DNA of 32,750 nt from CAYJHC01 sp964369805 (GTDB taxonomy: Bacteria > Bacillota > Clostridia > Peptostreptococcales > Anaerovoracaceae): the NCBI GenBank assembly GCA_964369805.1, contig CAYJFM010000023.1:1-32750 (forward strand). Reading direction: 5' to 3'. Position numbers and translations under genes: made by a program. A model generated the notes under the pieces. That model had not been told where the DNA came from, did no database searches, and saw only the letters and a list, made by a program, of their open reading frames with translations. Shown piece by piece: positions 8,506-18,158 of this stretch; position 1 is the stretch's first letter, and each line of letters begins with the position of its first letter.

Positions 8506-8520
8506 TCTTGGGCGCCAAGA
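8506..8520 (+). repeat. Small inverted repeat after the prepilin gene
   Basis: TCTTGG and CCAAGA are separated by GCG, a 6-base stem with a 3-base loop a few bases after the prepilin stop. No T run follows, so it is not a terminator by itself. It may help protect the 3' end together with the strong terminator just downstream. Confidence 0.35.
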
Positions 8521-8540
8521 CATAGCTATCCTGAAAATTA

Positions 8541-8588
8541 AAAACGGATAAAATTCACACTTTAGGTGTAAGAAATTTTATCCGTTTT
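8541..8588. terminator. Strong bidirectional terminator
   Basis: AAAACGGATAAAATT (8541-8555) and its exact complement (8574-8588) form a 15-base stem. The 18-base loop contains a smaller ACAC/GTGT stem. The outer A and T runs give a U-rich tail in both directions. It lies between the convergent prepilin gene (ending 8501) and miaB (ending 8611) and would stop both transcripts, including the long leftward run that begins at valS. Confidence 0.88.
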
Positions 8589-8610
8589 GTCTTATTTTGG
8601 TTATTACTTG

Positions 8611-9996
8611 CTAAAATTCCAACCCTTCACGAGCATCAAGTTCTCCAGTTAGGTTAAAAGTATTTGCCTCAGTCACTTTTACTTTCATAATTTTACCAAT
8701 AAGGTCAGTTTTTTCTAGCCCTTGTGGCAATGGGAAGTTTACAATTTTAAATTGCCCTGTTCTCCCTGTCATTGTAGTATGCCCTTTACTATTTTTGCTT
8801 TCTCCTTCTACCAGAACTTCTTCTACCTTTCCTACTCTAGCTAGGTTCTTTTTTAACGAGATATGATTTATTTTATCAACTAGCCTATTGAATCTTTCGT
8901 GCTTTATTTCTTCTGGGATTTGATCCTCATATTTTTCTGCGGGGGTCCCTTTTCTTGTTGAATAAATAAATGTAAAAGCAGAATCAAACTGTGCTCTTTC
9001 TACAAGGTCTAGTGTTTCTTCAAAATCCTCTTCGCTTTCCCCTGGAAAACCTACTATAATATCCGTCGAAACTGCAAAGTTTTCATTTTGTGCTTTTAGC
9101 TTTTCTAGTAGTTCAAGATAGCTTTCCTTTGTATACTTTCTGTTCATTCTTTTTAGCACAGCATTGCTTCCAGATTGCACTGGCAGATGTATACCTTCGC
9201 ATAATTTCTTTGATTTACCATAAAAGTCAATTAACTCATCTGACAGGTCTTTTGGGTGTGATGTCATAAAACGTACTCTCTCAATACCTGTTTCTAGCTC
9301 GATTGCTTCTAAAAGCGCTGTGAATGTTGTCTCTTCATCCACATAGGAATTGACATTTTGGCCTAGCAAAGTAACCTCTTTGCAGCCTCCATCAACAAGC
9401 TCTTTGATTTCTCTAATAATTTCATCTTTTTGCCGGCTCTTTTCTCTTCCTCTTGTGTAAGGAACTATGCAATAAGTGCAAAAATTATTACACCCGTACA
9501 TAATTGTTACAAAGCCTTTATGCTCATACATTCTTTTTACTGGAAGGTTTTCCACAATCCCCTCACCATCATCAAGGACTTCTACAATCCCTCCCTTTGC
9601 GTTAATTGCACGCTTTTTTTCTGCCCTTACGGCTTCTAGCAATGTAGGGAAGTTGTGAATGTTATGGGTTCCAAAAATTATATCAACCCACGGATAGCTA
9701 TCCTTTACTGTATCCACAATATGCTGCTGCTGCATCATACATCCACAAACACATACAACATATTCTCTATCCTCTGAAAGCCTACTCTCTTTGGTTTTCT
9801 TAAATTGCCCTAATGTTCCATAGAATTTTTGATCCGCATTATCCCTAACACTACAAGTATTAATTATTACTACGTCTGCGTCATCTTTATTTTCTACAGC
9901 CTGATATCCTAATTGTATAAGCATTCCTGCTAGGGTTTCTGAGTCCCTTTCATTCATTTGACATCCAAAAGTTTGAATGTAAAAACCTTTGTTCAT
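8611..9996 (-). CDS. miaB: tRNA-2-methylthio-N6-dimethylallyladenosine synthase MiaB
   Basis: 461 residues. A radical-SAM methylthiotransferase that converts i6A37 to ms2i6A37 in tRNAs reading UNN codons. The N-terminal UPF0004 domain carries cluster cysteines C12 (TFGCQMNE), C48 (INTCSVR) and C86 (CGCMMQQ). The radical-SAM CxxxCxxC is C169-C173-C176 in YGCNNFCTYC. GQNVNSY and a C-terminal TRAM domain (about 390-455, containing GRTGQFKIVNF) follow, as in full-length MiaB. The ATG is one base after the gpsA stop, with GGAAGAG inside the end of gpsA as ribosome site. It is the last gene of the run that starts at valS, ending at the strong terminator. The usual mutS and mutL partners do not follow. 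Confidence 0.96.
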   Translation of the reverse strand: MNKGFYIQTFGCQMNERDSETLAGMLIQLGYQAVENKDDADVVIINTCSVRDNADQKFYGTLGQFKKTKESRLSEDREYVVCVCGCMMQQQHIVDTVKDSYPWVDIIFGTHNIHNFPTLLEAVRAEKKRAINAKGGIVEVLDDGEGIVENLPVKRMYEHKGFVTIMYGCNNFCTYCIVPYTRGREKSRQKDEIIREIKELVDGGCKEVTLLGQNVNSYVDEETTFTALLEAIELETGIERVRFMTSHPKDLSDELIDFYGKSKKLCEGIHLPVQSGSNAVLKRMNRKYTKESYLELLEKLKAQNENFAVSTDIIVGFPGESEEDFEETLDLVERAQFDSAFTFIYSTRKGTPAEKYEDQIPEEIKHERFNRLVDKINHISLKKNLARVGKVEEVLVEGESKNSKGHTTMTGRTGQFKIVNFPLPQGLEKTDLIGKIMKVKVTEANTFNLTGELDAREGLEF

Positions 9997-9997
9997 A

Positions 9998-11023
9998 TTA
10001 TTCGCTCTTCCTATCCCTGCCCATCAAAGTTCCAACTACTTCAAGTGCCGTTATTTCTCCATTTATAACTTTGTATATACCTTCTATTATAGGCATTTCC
10101 ACACCTGCTTTTTGCGCAAGACCGTAAAGAGCTTCTGTGGTAAACATTCCCTCTACAACCATTTTTACCTCTTTAGTAGCTTCACTTGGTGTCATACCTT
10201 CTCCTATTAATATTCCACACCTTCTATTTCTAGAATGCATACTAGTACAGGTAACAATAAGATCCCCCACGCCAGTCAATCCTGCAAATGTTTGCATATC
10301 TGCTCCTAAAGCTAATCCTAACCTGTTCATTTCTGCAATACCTCTTGCCATTAATGCGGCTTTTGCATTGTCGCCAAATCCCATACCATCAGATATTCCA
10401 GCCCCTAGCGCTATTGAATTTTTAATTGCACCGCCAAGTTCAACACCAATAACATCTTCTGCAGTATATACCCTGAATCTATCTGTTATAAATACATCCT
10501 GAATTTCTTCTGCAAGTTCGATCTGCTTAGAGGCTGCCACTACTACTGTTGGTAACTTTTTACCTACTTCTTCTGCGTGAGATGGTCCAGAAAGAGCTAC
10601 AAACTTAACATTTGGCTTAATTTCCTCTGCAATTTCGGAGATTCTCATAAGAGTCTTTTGTTCAATTCCCTTAGCTACGTTTACAATTATCATATCATCT
10701 CTTAGAAAAGGTAAGGCATTTGTAAATGCACTTCTAAACACTTGGGTAGGCGCTGAAAATAGCACTATATCTGCATCTTTAATAGCTTTTCCAACAGACT
10801 CTACAGCATTTAAAGTCTCTCCAAAAGGGATGCCAGGTAGGTACCTTTTATTTTCGCGGTCTTTTTTCAGGTTCTCCACTTGCTCCCCATCAATATCCCA
10901 AATTCTAACATTATGTCCCTTGTCGCTTAATGTTATTGCAAGGGCTGTTCCCCAGCTACCTCCGCCAATAACTGCAATATTCTTTTTCTGCACTTCTTGA
11001 GTCTCATTATTACTTAGGCTCAT
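9998..11023 (-). CDS. gpsA: Glycerol-3-phosphate dehydrogenase [NAD(P)+]
   Basis: 341 residues. It reduces dihydroxyacetone phosphate to sn-glycerol 3-phosphate, the backbone for phospholipids. The Rossmann motif VIGGGSWGTALA lies near residues 18-30, the catalytic region has NVAKGIEQKT and SGPSHAEEV, and the C-terminal helical domain has the K-containing GVELGGAIKNSIALGAG segment plus LTGVGDLIVTCTS. The length is usual for the family, with about ten extra N-terminal residues. GGAGGACGAGG precedes the ATG. It follows plsY by 11 bases: GpsA makes the glycerol 3-phosphate that PlsY then acylates with PlsX product, so three steps of phosphatidic acid synthesis share this run. Confidence 0.97.
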   Translation of the reverse strand: MSLSNNETQEVQKKNIAVIGGGSWGTALAITLSDKGHNVRIWDIDGEQVENLKKDRENKRYLPGIPFGETLNAVESVGKAIKDADIVLFSAPTQVFRSAFTNALPFLRDDMIIVNVAKGIEQKTLMRISEIAEEIKPNVKFVALSGPSHAEEVGKKLPTVVVAASKQIELAEEIQDVFITDRFRVYTAEDVIGVELGGAIKNSIALGAGISDGMGFGDNAKAALMARGIAEMNRLGLALGADMQTFAGLTGVGDLIVTCTSMHSRNRRCGILIGEGMTPSEATKEVKMVVEGMFTTEALYGLAQKAGVEMPIIEGIYKVINGEITALEVVGTLMGRDRKSE

Positions 11024-11034
11024 ACCTCGTCCTC

Positions 11035-11646
11035 CTATTGTTTCTTTTTTTGGGGTTTGTTTTTTCCAAATAATGCTGGTTCTTCACCTTTTATCATTCT
11101 CACAATATTAGCTCTATGCTTAATAACTACTATAGCTGCCATTATGCTTCCAGTTATTATGAAAGTAGGTTGTAAGAAATATGCTAATAAAGGAAAGCTT
11201 AAGGCCCCTATAATTGATCCTGCGGACATTCTCTTTGTAACTAGCACTCCAAGAGCAACTACACCTAATGCAGACAGTCCTAACAATGGGTTCAATCCCA
11301 TAAGCGCACCAAAGCATGTTGCCACGCCTTTGCCACCTTTGAACCCAAATATTACTGGCCATACATGCCCAGCAAAAACAGCAACTGTGCAAAGTTCTGC
11401 AGTAAATCCTCCCCCTATATAATTAGCAATTAGAACTGCTATAGTTCCCTTAAGAATATCTATTATAAGGGTGATTACTGCTGCCTTCTTTCCTAAAACT
11501 CTTAAAGCATTAGTGGTTCCAGCGTTTCCACTTCCCTCATTTCTAATATCAATTTTTTGTCTTCTAGCAAGAAGTATTGACGGTGAAATATTACCTATTA
11601 AATACGCACCTATAATTAGTAACACCATTGATACAGTTATTGTCAT
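11035..11646 (-). CDS. plsY: Glycerol-3-phosphate acyltransferase PlsY
   Basis: 203 residues, an integral membrane enzyme that transfers the acyl group from acyl-phosphate to glycerol 3-phosphate, giving lysophosphatidic acid. Motif 1 (EGSGNAGTTNALRVLGKK, about residues 36-53) and the phosphate-binding glycines of motif 2 (GFKGGKGVAT, about 101-110) are present, with about five hydrophobic helices. The C-terminal tail is basic. Its acyl-phosphate comes from PlsX, encoded about 6.5 kb upstream in the same run. It starts 3 bases after der, with GGAAGA as ribosome site at the end of der. Confidence 0.96.
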   Translation of the reverse strand: MTITVSMVLLIIGAYLIGNISPSILLARRQKIDIRNEGSGNAGTTNALRVLGKKAAVITLIIDILKGTIAVLIANYIGGGFTAELCTVAVFAGHVWPVIFGFKGGKGVATCFGALMGLNPLLGLSALGVVALGVLVTKRMSAGSIIGALSFPLLAYFLQPTFIITGSIMAAIVVIKHRANIVRMIKGEEPALFGKNKPQKKKQ

Positions 11647-11649
11647 TTC

Positions 11650-12967
11650 TTAGTCTTCCTTTTCGTTCTTCTCTCTAAATACAAATTTAATCGACGTTCC
11701 TTCAAAGCCGTAAGCCTCTCTAATTCTATTTTCCAAATATCTAGAGTACGAGAAATGCATTAACTCCCTTGAGTTCACCTTGAACGAAAACAGTGGTGGT
11801 TCTATACCCACTTGTGAACCATAATAGATTTTCAACCTTTTCCCTTTGTCTGAAGGTGGGTTTTTCATCATTACAGCATCTGCGATTAGACTGTTTAGTT
11901 GACCAGTTGGCACCCGCATTTTACGCTTTTCTGCTACAACTTTTGACATTTCTAACACCTGATTGACCCTCTGGCCTTCAAGTACAGAAATGAAAATCGA
12001 TGGTGCATATGACATAAATGGAAATTCTACTTTTAGTCTTTCTTTGAACTGCTTCATTGTATTCGTTTCTTTTTGAACTAAGTCCCATTTGTTTATTGCT
12101 ATTATTATTCCTTTACCTGCTTCATGGGCAATACCTGCAATTTTTTTATCCTGCTCAGAAACTCCTTCTTCCCCACTAATCATTAATAGGCAAACATCGC
12201 ATCTTTCAATAGCCGCTACAGCTCTAACGATGCTATATTTTTCAAGCATATCGTTTACTTTATTTCTTTTTCTTATGCCTGCAGTATCTATAAGTGTATA
12301 CTTTTCTCCATTATGTTCAAATGGAGTGTCAATTGAGTCCCTCGTTGTACCTGCTATAGGAGATACGATTACCCTGTTTTCTCCTAACAGCTTGTTTACA
12401 AGCGAAGATTTTCCTACATTTGGTTTTCNNNNNNNNNNNNNNNNAATCCTCTTCTTCTTCTCCATCCTGAGTTGGAAGACTTTCAATTACTACATCTAAA
12501 AGATCTCCAATCCCTAGCATATTTGCTGATGAAATAGGAATTGGTTCCCCTAAACCTAATTCGTAAAAATCATAAAAGTCATCAGGCAAATTAGCTGTAT
12601 CTACCTTGTTTACTACAAGGATTACTTTTCGCCCTGTATGCATTAGCATTCTCGCTACATCTTTATCTGAGTGGGTCAGCCCGTCTTTCCCATCAACGAT
12701 AAACAGTATTACATCTGCTGTATCCATGGCAATTTCAGCTTGTTCTCTCATCTGTGCTGGGATTATTTCCTCTGAATCTGGCTCAATCCCGCCAGTGTCA
12801 ATTAATGCAAAGTGAACTCCACTCCACTCAGCTTCTGCATAAATTCTATCTCTTGTAACTCCTGGGGTATCTTCAACAATTGAAACCCTCTCGCCTACTA
12901 TCCTATTAAAGAATGTCGATTTTCCTACATTTGGCCTTCCTACTACGGCCACTATTGGTTTACTCAT
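11650..12967 (-). CDS. der: GTPase Der (EngA), interrupted by an N gap
   Basis: A double-GTPase needed for 50S ribosome assembly. The N-terminal G domain starts MSKPIVAVVGRPNVGKSTFFN and keeps DTPGVTRDR, DTGG and NKVD. An acidic linker (GEEEED) leads to the second G domain (KPNVGKSSLVNKLLGENR, DTAGIRKR, NKWD) and a C-terminal KH-like domain. A run of 16 N (12429-12444) cuts off the first strand of the second G domain. The two halves are not in frame across 16 bases; the flanks need a multiple of three, and about 21 would restore the family's usual strand. I read this as an assembly gap of wrong length in an intact gene. The start ATG 12967 follows GGAGGTAT and overlaps the ftsY stop by 8 bases. 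Confidence 0.93.
12429..12444. other. Assembly gap (16 N) inside der
   Basis: Sixteen undetermined bases directly precede the second P-loop of Der. The 17-base sequence next to the gap (12407-12423) occurs identically at 12918-12934, in the first P-loop of the same gene. A short repeat at a gap edge may explain the break. Confidence 0.95.
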
Positions 12968-13856
12968 CAAATATACCTCCTGCAAATTCTGCTGCGTCAA
13001 ACTCCCTAAGATCGTCTACTTTTTCTCCAATTCCAATTAGCTTAATTGGAATATCGTATTGGTCTGCAATCGTAATTGCAATTCCTCCCTTTGCTGTACC
13101 GTCTAATTTTGTAATAACTAACCCTGTAAGCTCGGAAATTTTCGAAAATTCTTCAACTTGAGAAATTGCATTCTTGCCAGTTGTTGCATCAAGAACAAGC
13201 AAAGTTTCCTGCATTGCCTCTGGAAACTCCCTGCCAATAATGCTGCTCATTTTCTTTAACTCCTCCATTAGGTTCGTTTTAGTTTGCAGTCTTCCTGCTG
13301 TATCACAAATTAATACATCTATCCCCTTAGCTTTTGCTGATGCAATAGCATCAAAGATGACTGCTGAAGGATCTGCTCCTTCTGTATGTTTTACAATAGG
13401 CACACCTGTTCTCTCTGCCCAGATTGACAGTTGACTGCTAGCAGCCGCTCTAAAAGTATCCGCTGCGGCAAGCATGACCTTATGGCCTTCTCTACTGTAC
13501 TTTGCAGCAAGCTTTCCAATGGTTGTTGTTTTCCCCGATCCGTTAATACCTATAACCAATATAACTATTGGATAATTAGATGCGATTTTTGAAGCCTCTC
13601 CTTTATCCATAAGTTCTCCCAGAATCATCTTTAAATGGCTTTTTATTTGCTCTGGTTTTGAGATAAAATTATCTTTAATCTCAGTTCTTAACCTTTCCAT
13701 AACTGTCATCGTAGTATCAATGCCAATGTCTGACATGATAAGAACTTCTTCAATTTCTTCTAAAAACTCTTCGTCTACCTCAGTTCTAGACATGATAACA
13801 TTTGAAATTTTTTCAGACAGCTTTCCAAAGAAGCCTTTCTTTTTTCCTAGTTCCAT
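12960..13856 (-). CDS. ftsY: Signal recognition particle receptor FtsY
   Basis: 298 residues. The SRP GTPase that docks ribosome-nascent chain complexes at the membrane translocon. It has a short N-terminal amphipathic stretch (KKKGFFGKLSEKISNVI) instead of the long acidic A domain of E. coli, as is usual in Firmicutes. The N domain follows (about 25-90), then the G domain with P-loop GINGSGKT (103-110), DTFRAAA (133-139), DTAGR (185-189) and TKLD (249-252), and the closing GVGE-like GIGEKVDDLREFDA. It sits 9 bases after smc, and its stop overlaps the der start, so der translation may depend on it. GGAGAAAAAG precedes the ATG. Confidence 0.97.
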   Translation of the reverse strand: MELGKKKGFFGKLSEKISNVIMSRTEVDEEFLEEIEEVLIMSDIGIDTTMTVMERLRTEIKDNFISKPEQIKSHLKMILGELMDKGEASKIASNYPIVILVIGINGSGKTTTIGKLAAKYSREGHKVMLAAADTFRAAASSQLSIWAERTGVPIVKHTEGADPSAVIFDAIASAKAKGIDVLICDTAGRLQTKTNLMEELKKMSSIIGREFPEAMQETLLVLDATTGKNAISQVEEFSKISELTGLVITKLDGTAKGGIAITIADQYDIPIKLIGIGEKVDDLREFDAAEFAGGIFDE

Positions 13857-13865
13857 CTTTTTCTC

Positions 13866-16800
13866 CTAATCTCTATCCATTTTTAGTGAATATATTTTTG
13901 ATATCCCACGCTCTGGCATTGTCACACCATACATTACATCCGCATGCTCCATAGTAGCTTTCTGATGTGTTATCAAGGTGAATTGAATTTCTTCAAACTT
14001 TCTCAAATACTTTGCAAAGATTTCAATATTTGCATCATCTAAGGCTGCCTCAATTTCATCCAGTATACAGCACGGCGTTGGTTTTGTCTTTAGCACAGCA
14101 AACATTAATGCTATTGCTGTCATAGTTTTTTCCCCTCCTGAAAGAAGGTTGATATGCTTTAGCTGCTTTCCTGGTGGCTGTGCATTAATTTCAATTACTG
14201 CTTCAAGGGGATTGTCTTCATTATCAATTGTAATAGTTGCTGTTCCTCCCCCAAAGAACTCTGAAAAAATCACTTCAAAATTAGTTACCACTTGATCAAA
14301 GGTTTCTTTGAATTTTGTTTTTATGATTTTATCCATATCTTTAATTATTTTCGAAAGCTCATTTACAGAACTTTCAATATCTTCTCTTTGCTCAATTAAA
14401 AAGTCATATCTTTCTTTTACACTTTCATACTCTTTGATTGAGCCTATATTTACTTCGCCCAGCTCTTTCATTCTGTTCTTTATTTCTCTGTTTTCTCTAA
14501 TTGCAGTAGAAATAATGAAGTCTTCTTTTTTATACTCGAGCGCTCCCATGTATGATATGTCAAACTCTTCCCATAGTTTGTTTTTATAGTTATCTAGTTG
14601 AGTTTCTTGTTTTGCATCTTTGATTTCTAGTTCATATTTTTGATTTTGTAGTCTTTCTGCTTCAGCATCTAGATGATCTTTTTCCTCTATTGCCTTATTT
14701 AGCATTGCCATTTTATTTGCTTTTTCATCAGTGATTTTTTCAATTGACTTTTCTAGTTCGCTTTTTTTTGCTGATAATATTTCAAGAATTTCTTTTGTAT
14801 CTGTTTTTCCTTCTAGGAATGTCTGTTTTTCCTTCTCAATATTCTCAATTTCTTCAAGTTTCTCTTTTTTGCTTAGTTGGAAGTTTTCATATGTCTCTTT
14901 TATGATACCATATATGGTTTGTATCTTGTTTTTTTCAGTTTCACTATTAGAAAGTTCTATTCTGACTTTAGTGATTTCTTCTCCAAGAGCCCCTATTGCT
15001 TTTCTATCAGCTTCCGTTTTGCTTAGTAGCTCCTCTATTTTTTGCTCAGTTTGAAGTTTTTCTTCTTCTACAGTTTTAATTTCTCTACTAATTAATTCCG
15101 TTTCTTTTTCAAATTCTTCTTGCTGCCTTTCTATATTTTGAAGTTCTTGCTCTCTTCTTTCTTTGCTTTCTTTAAAATCTGATAAAGTAGCTCCAATAAC
15201 AGTTAATTTATTGCTTTTGTCATCTACTTCTTTTTCTACAGTTCTTGCTTGAACTGCTTTTTCTTCTATATTTCCACCTATACTGCTTAATAATTCCCTT
15301 AAGTTTTCTAATTGCTGTGATTCTTTCACGAATTCTTTTTCCAAAGATTCTGCTTCTTCAGATAGTTTCGTAATTTCAGCTCTTCTTTCAAGTATATTTG
15401 CTGTTTTATTTTTATATTTTCCTCCAGTTATTGCACCGCCTGAGCTAATAACCTCGCCTTCCAAGGTTACATATCTTACCCTGCTTTCTTTTTTTGCCAT
15501 TGCAATAGCATTATCCATATTATCTGCAATTACAACATTTCCAAGTAGGTGCTCCATAACATTTTCATATTTAGGATTAAACTCTATACAGTCTACTGCA
15601 TACCCCTTAAAGCCTCTAAGGTCTGAAAGGTCTGTTTTCTCTCTCCTTCTTGGCCTAATTGAGTTTATTGGTAAGAATGTTAGCCTACCTGCTTTTCTTT
15701 CCTTTAGCTGGTTAATAGCCCTTTTTGCATCTTCATCTTTATGACAAATAACATTTTGAAGCCCTGCTCCAAGTGCCGTTTCAAGTGCTACTTCATACCC
15801 ACTTGGCACCTCGATTAACTCAGCTACAACGCCTTCGATTCCATCTTTTCTTCCTGACATAAGAAACTTAACAGCACCATTATATCCTTCATAATTGCTC
15901 TCCATCTCTTCAATGGTTTTCTTTCTTGCAACAGTCTGTCCAATCTTTACTCTAAGGTTTTCTATTCTAGTTTGGCTCTCTTTTTCTCTAAGAATCGATT
16001 GCTCCTGAGTTTTTCTCAGCTCCCTGCCCGCTTTAATGATTTCCTCATACTTACCTTCAAGCACCATTTTTTCCTTTTGAAGAACTAACTTATTTAACTC
16101 TGTGTCTTTAAAGTTTTCTGATTTTTCTGATTCTTCTTCAATTATCATAGCCTTTTGAGTTTCCATTGTTTCCCTTAGCTCAATAAGCCTATCCCTTTGA
16201 CTATTCTTTCTGGATATTTCATTATGTAACTCAAATATTTTTGACTTGGCACTGTCTATTATTTTTAAATCTTCTTGGTTTTTTTGAGAAATATTTTCAA
16301 ACCTTTGGCTTTTTTCCTTTAAATTCTCTTCCAAATTTGCTGCCCTTTTGATTGCTTCTTCTTGGGCTTCTTCTTGGGCTTCTAAATTTTCTTTTTCCTT
16401 AAAGATGCTAAGTTCAATGTCTTCTACTTCTTTTTTTAGTCTTATTTCATCCTTTTCTTTTGATAAAATACGCTCTTCATTTATTTCTTTTTCACTAGAA
16501 ATAATCCCTGCTTGCTCTACGGCTTTCATCAGATCTTCTCTTGCTGAGTTTCCTTCTATTTCAAGCTTTTCGTTGCTATCTTGAAGTTCGGCAAGCATAT
16601 CATCTAGGGCTGCTCTCTCTGTTCTCTTTCCCTCAACAGTCTTTTGAATTTCCTTAATGTCTTCTTTTAGAATAAGGCTTTTTTCTTCAATGGACTCTAT
16701 GTTTTTTAAAGTGATATTAATTTCTAATTCCTTATATCTTTCTCTGAGTTTTACATACTCTTCAGCTTTTTCACTGTCTTCCTTAAGCCCATCAATTCTG

Positions 16801-17399
16801 CCCTCTATTTCTGAAACTATATCATTAACCCTGTCCATATTATCTGTAGTAGCCTTCAGCTTTGATTCTGCTTTACTTTTTTTTGTTCTATACATAACAA
16901 CGCCAGCAGTTTCTTCAAAAATTTCTCTAATACTCTCCGCCTTATTACTAATAATATCAGAAATTTTGCCTTGTCCTATAAGTGAGTACCCATCTACACC
17001 AATACCAGTGTCCATAAAAAGTTCCCTTATATCTTTCATTCTACAAGGGTTATTGTTTATTGAATATTCACTTTCACCTGACCTATACATTCTTCTTGTT
17101 ACTGCGACTTCACTATAGTCTATGTCTAATAGGCCTTTACTATTATCAATTACCAAGGTCACCTCTGCCATACCCCTAGATTTTCTAGTTTGTGTTCCAG
17201 CAAAGATGATATCTTCCATTTTACCACCTCTAAGAGTCTTTGCGCTTTGTTCTCCAAGAACCCATCTTATAGCATCGCTAATATTGCTTTTTCCACTGCC
17301 ATTAGGGCCTACTACGCAAGTTATTCCCTTATCGAATTCAACTACAACAGGATCTGCAAAGGACTTAAATCCCTGCATTTCTATTCTTTTAAAATGCAT
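13866..17399 (-). CDS. smc: Chromosome partition protein SMC
   Basis: 1177 residues, the ATPase of the bacterial condensin that organises and segregates the chromosome with ScpA and ScpB (not in this window). The N-terminal head has Walker A GPNGSGKSN (31-39). Long coiled coils flank a hinge at roughly 500-650, containing GVVAELIEVPSGYEVALETALG. The C-terminal head has the signature LSGGEK (1086-1091) and Walker B CCILDEIEAALDDAN. The length is normal. The ATG directly touches the rnc stop with no spacer, and its ribosome site (GAGAAAGGTG) lies in the last codons of rnc, so the two are probably coupled. Confidence 0.98.
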   Translation of the reverse strand: MHFKRIEMQGFKSFADPVVVEFDKGITCVVGPNGSGKSNISDAIRWVLGEQSAKTLRGGKMEDIIFAGTQTRKSRGMAEVTLVIDNSKGLLDIDYSEVAVTRRMYRSGESEYSINNNPCRMKDIRELFMDTGIGVDGYSLIGQGKISDIISNKAESIREIFEETAGVVMYRTKKSKAESKLKATTDNMDRVNDIVSEIEGRIDGLKEDSEKAEEYVKLRERYKELEINITLKNIESIEEKSLILKEDIKEIQKTVEGKRTERAALDDMLAELQDSNEKLEIEGNSAREDLMKAVEQAGIISSEKEINEERILSKEKDEIRLKKEVEDIELSIFKEKENLEAQEEAQEEAIKRAANLEENLKEKSQRFENISQKNQEDLKIIDSAKSKIFELHNEISRKNSQRDRLIELRETMETQKAMIIEEESEKSENFKDTELNKLVLQKEKMVLEGKYEEIIKAGRELRKTQEQSILREKESQTRIENLRVKIGQTVARKKTIEEMESNYEGYNGAVKFLMSGRKDGIEGVVAELIEVPSGYEVALETALGAGLQNVICHKDEDAKRAINQLKERKAGRLTFLPINSIRPRRREKTDLSDLRGFKGYAVDCIEFNPKYENVMEHLLGNVVIADNMDNAIAMAKKESRVRYVTLEGEVISSGGAITGGKYKNKTANILERRAEITKLSEEAESLEKEFVKESQQLENLRELLSSIGGNIEEKAVQARTVEKEVDDKSNKLTVIGATLSDFKESKERREQELQNIERQQEEFEKETELISREIKTVEEEKLQTEQKIEELLSKTEADRKAIGALGEEITKVRIELSNSETEKNKIQTIYGIIKETYENFQLSKKEKLEEIENIEKEKQTFLEGKTDTKEILEILSAKKSELEKSIEKITDEKANKMAMLNKAIEEKDHLDAEAERLQNQKYELEIKDAKQETQLDNYKNKLWEEFDISYMGALEYKKEDFIISTAIRENREIKNRMKELGEVNIGSIKEYESVKERYDFLIEQREDIESSVNELSKIIKDMDKIIKTKFKETFDQVVTNFEVIFSEFFGGGTATITIDNEDNPLEAVIEINAQPPGKQLKHINLLSGGEKTMTAIALMFAVLKTKPTPCCILDEIEAALDDANIEIFAKYLRKFEEIQFTLITHQKATMEHADVMYGVTMPERGISKIYSLKMDRD

Positions 17400-18128
17400 T
17401 TACACACCTTTCTCCAAAACCATTTTTGCAGCTTGCTGCTCCGCCTCTTTCTTATTCTTACCTACTCCTTCACCAAGCCTTTCGCCTTTTACTGTTATTT
17501 CTACATAAAAAGTTTTATCATGAGCAGGTCCTTCTTCTTTAATTACATTATACTTAATATCATCCGCTACAATTGTTTCTGGGTTTGATTCAACAGTCTT
17601 GTGGTTTGACTTTTGCTGTAGCTTTTCTTGTAAAGCACTTTTGTAGTCACTTGTATATCCTTTCTCAATCACATAGTTAATAGACTCCTTAAAGATATCC
17701 TCAATTAGTTCACTAGCTTTCTCGTAACCTGCGTCAATAAAAATTGCTCCAACAAGTGCCTCGACCGCGTCAGCTATTACAGCTTTTTTTTTGCGACCCC
17801 CTAGCTTCTCCTCACCAAAACTCAAGTTAATATACTCTCCTAGGTTGAGTTCCATTCCTATTTTGTATAATCCTTCTTCGCAAACAATTCCAGATCTAAT
17901 TCTAGTCAATGTTCCTTCGCTTTTGCTTTCTAATTTATGGTAAAGAATATTGCTAATTATCGCATCTAGAACTGCATCTCCCAGAAATTCTAATCTTTGG
18001 TTTGATTCTTTCCCTCTTTTTTTATCTTTTTGAGTATTCTCAATAGAAGCATGGGTTAAAGCCTTTTCGAGAAGGGATTTATCTTGAAAAGTGTAATTTA
18101 TTCTATATTCTAATTTCTGCTGATTCAT
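17400..18128 (-). CDS. rnc: Ribonuclease III
   Basis: About 242 residues. A double-strand-specific endonuclease for rRNA precursor and mRNA processing. The RNase III signature NQRLEFLGDAVLDAII lies near residues 38-53, a second acidic site is in AVIADAVEALVGAIFID, and a dsRNA-binding domain covers about 155-240 (SALQEKLQQKS to GVGKNKKEAEQQAAK). I chose ATG 18128 because GGAGGAGTG (18133-18141) precedes it; a GTG five codons upstream is part of that ribosome site. It lies between plsX (30 bases upstream) and smc (0 bases). The acpP gene usually found between plsX and rnc in related genomes is missing here. Confidence 0.97.
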   Translation of the reverse strand: MNQQKLEYRINYTFQDKSLLEKALTHASIENTQKDKKRGKESNQRLEFLGDAVLDAIISNILYHKLESKSEGTLTRIRSGIVCEEGLYKIGMELNLGEYINLSFGEEKLGGRKKKAVIADAVEALVGAIFIDAGYEKASELIEDIFKESINYVIEKGYTSDYKSALQEKLQQKSNHKTVESNPETIVADDIKYNVIKEEGPAHDKTFYVEITVKGERLGEGVGKNKKEAEQQAAKMVLEKGV

Positions 18129-18158
18129 AAAACACTCCTCCACACCTTCAATTTACTT

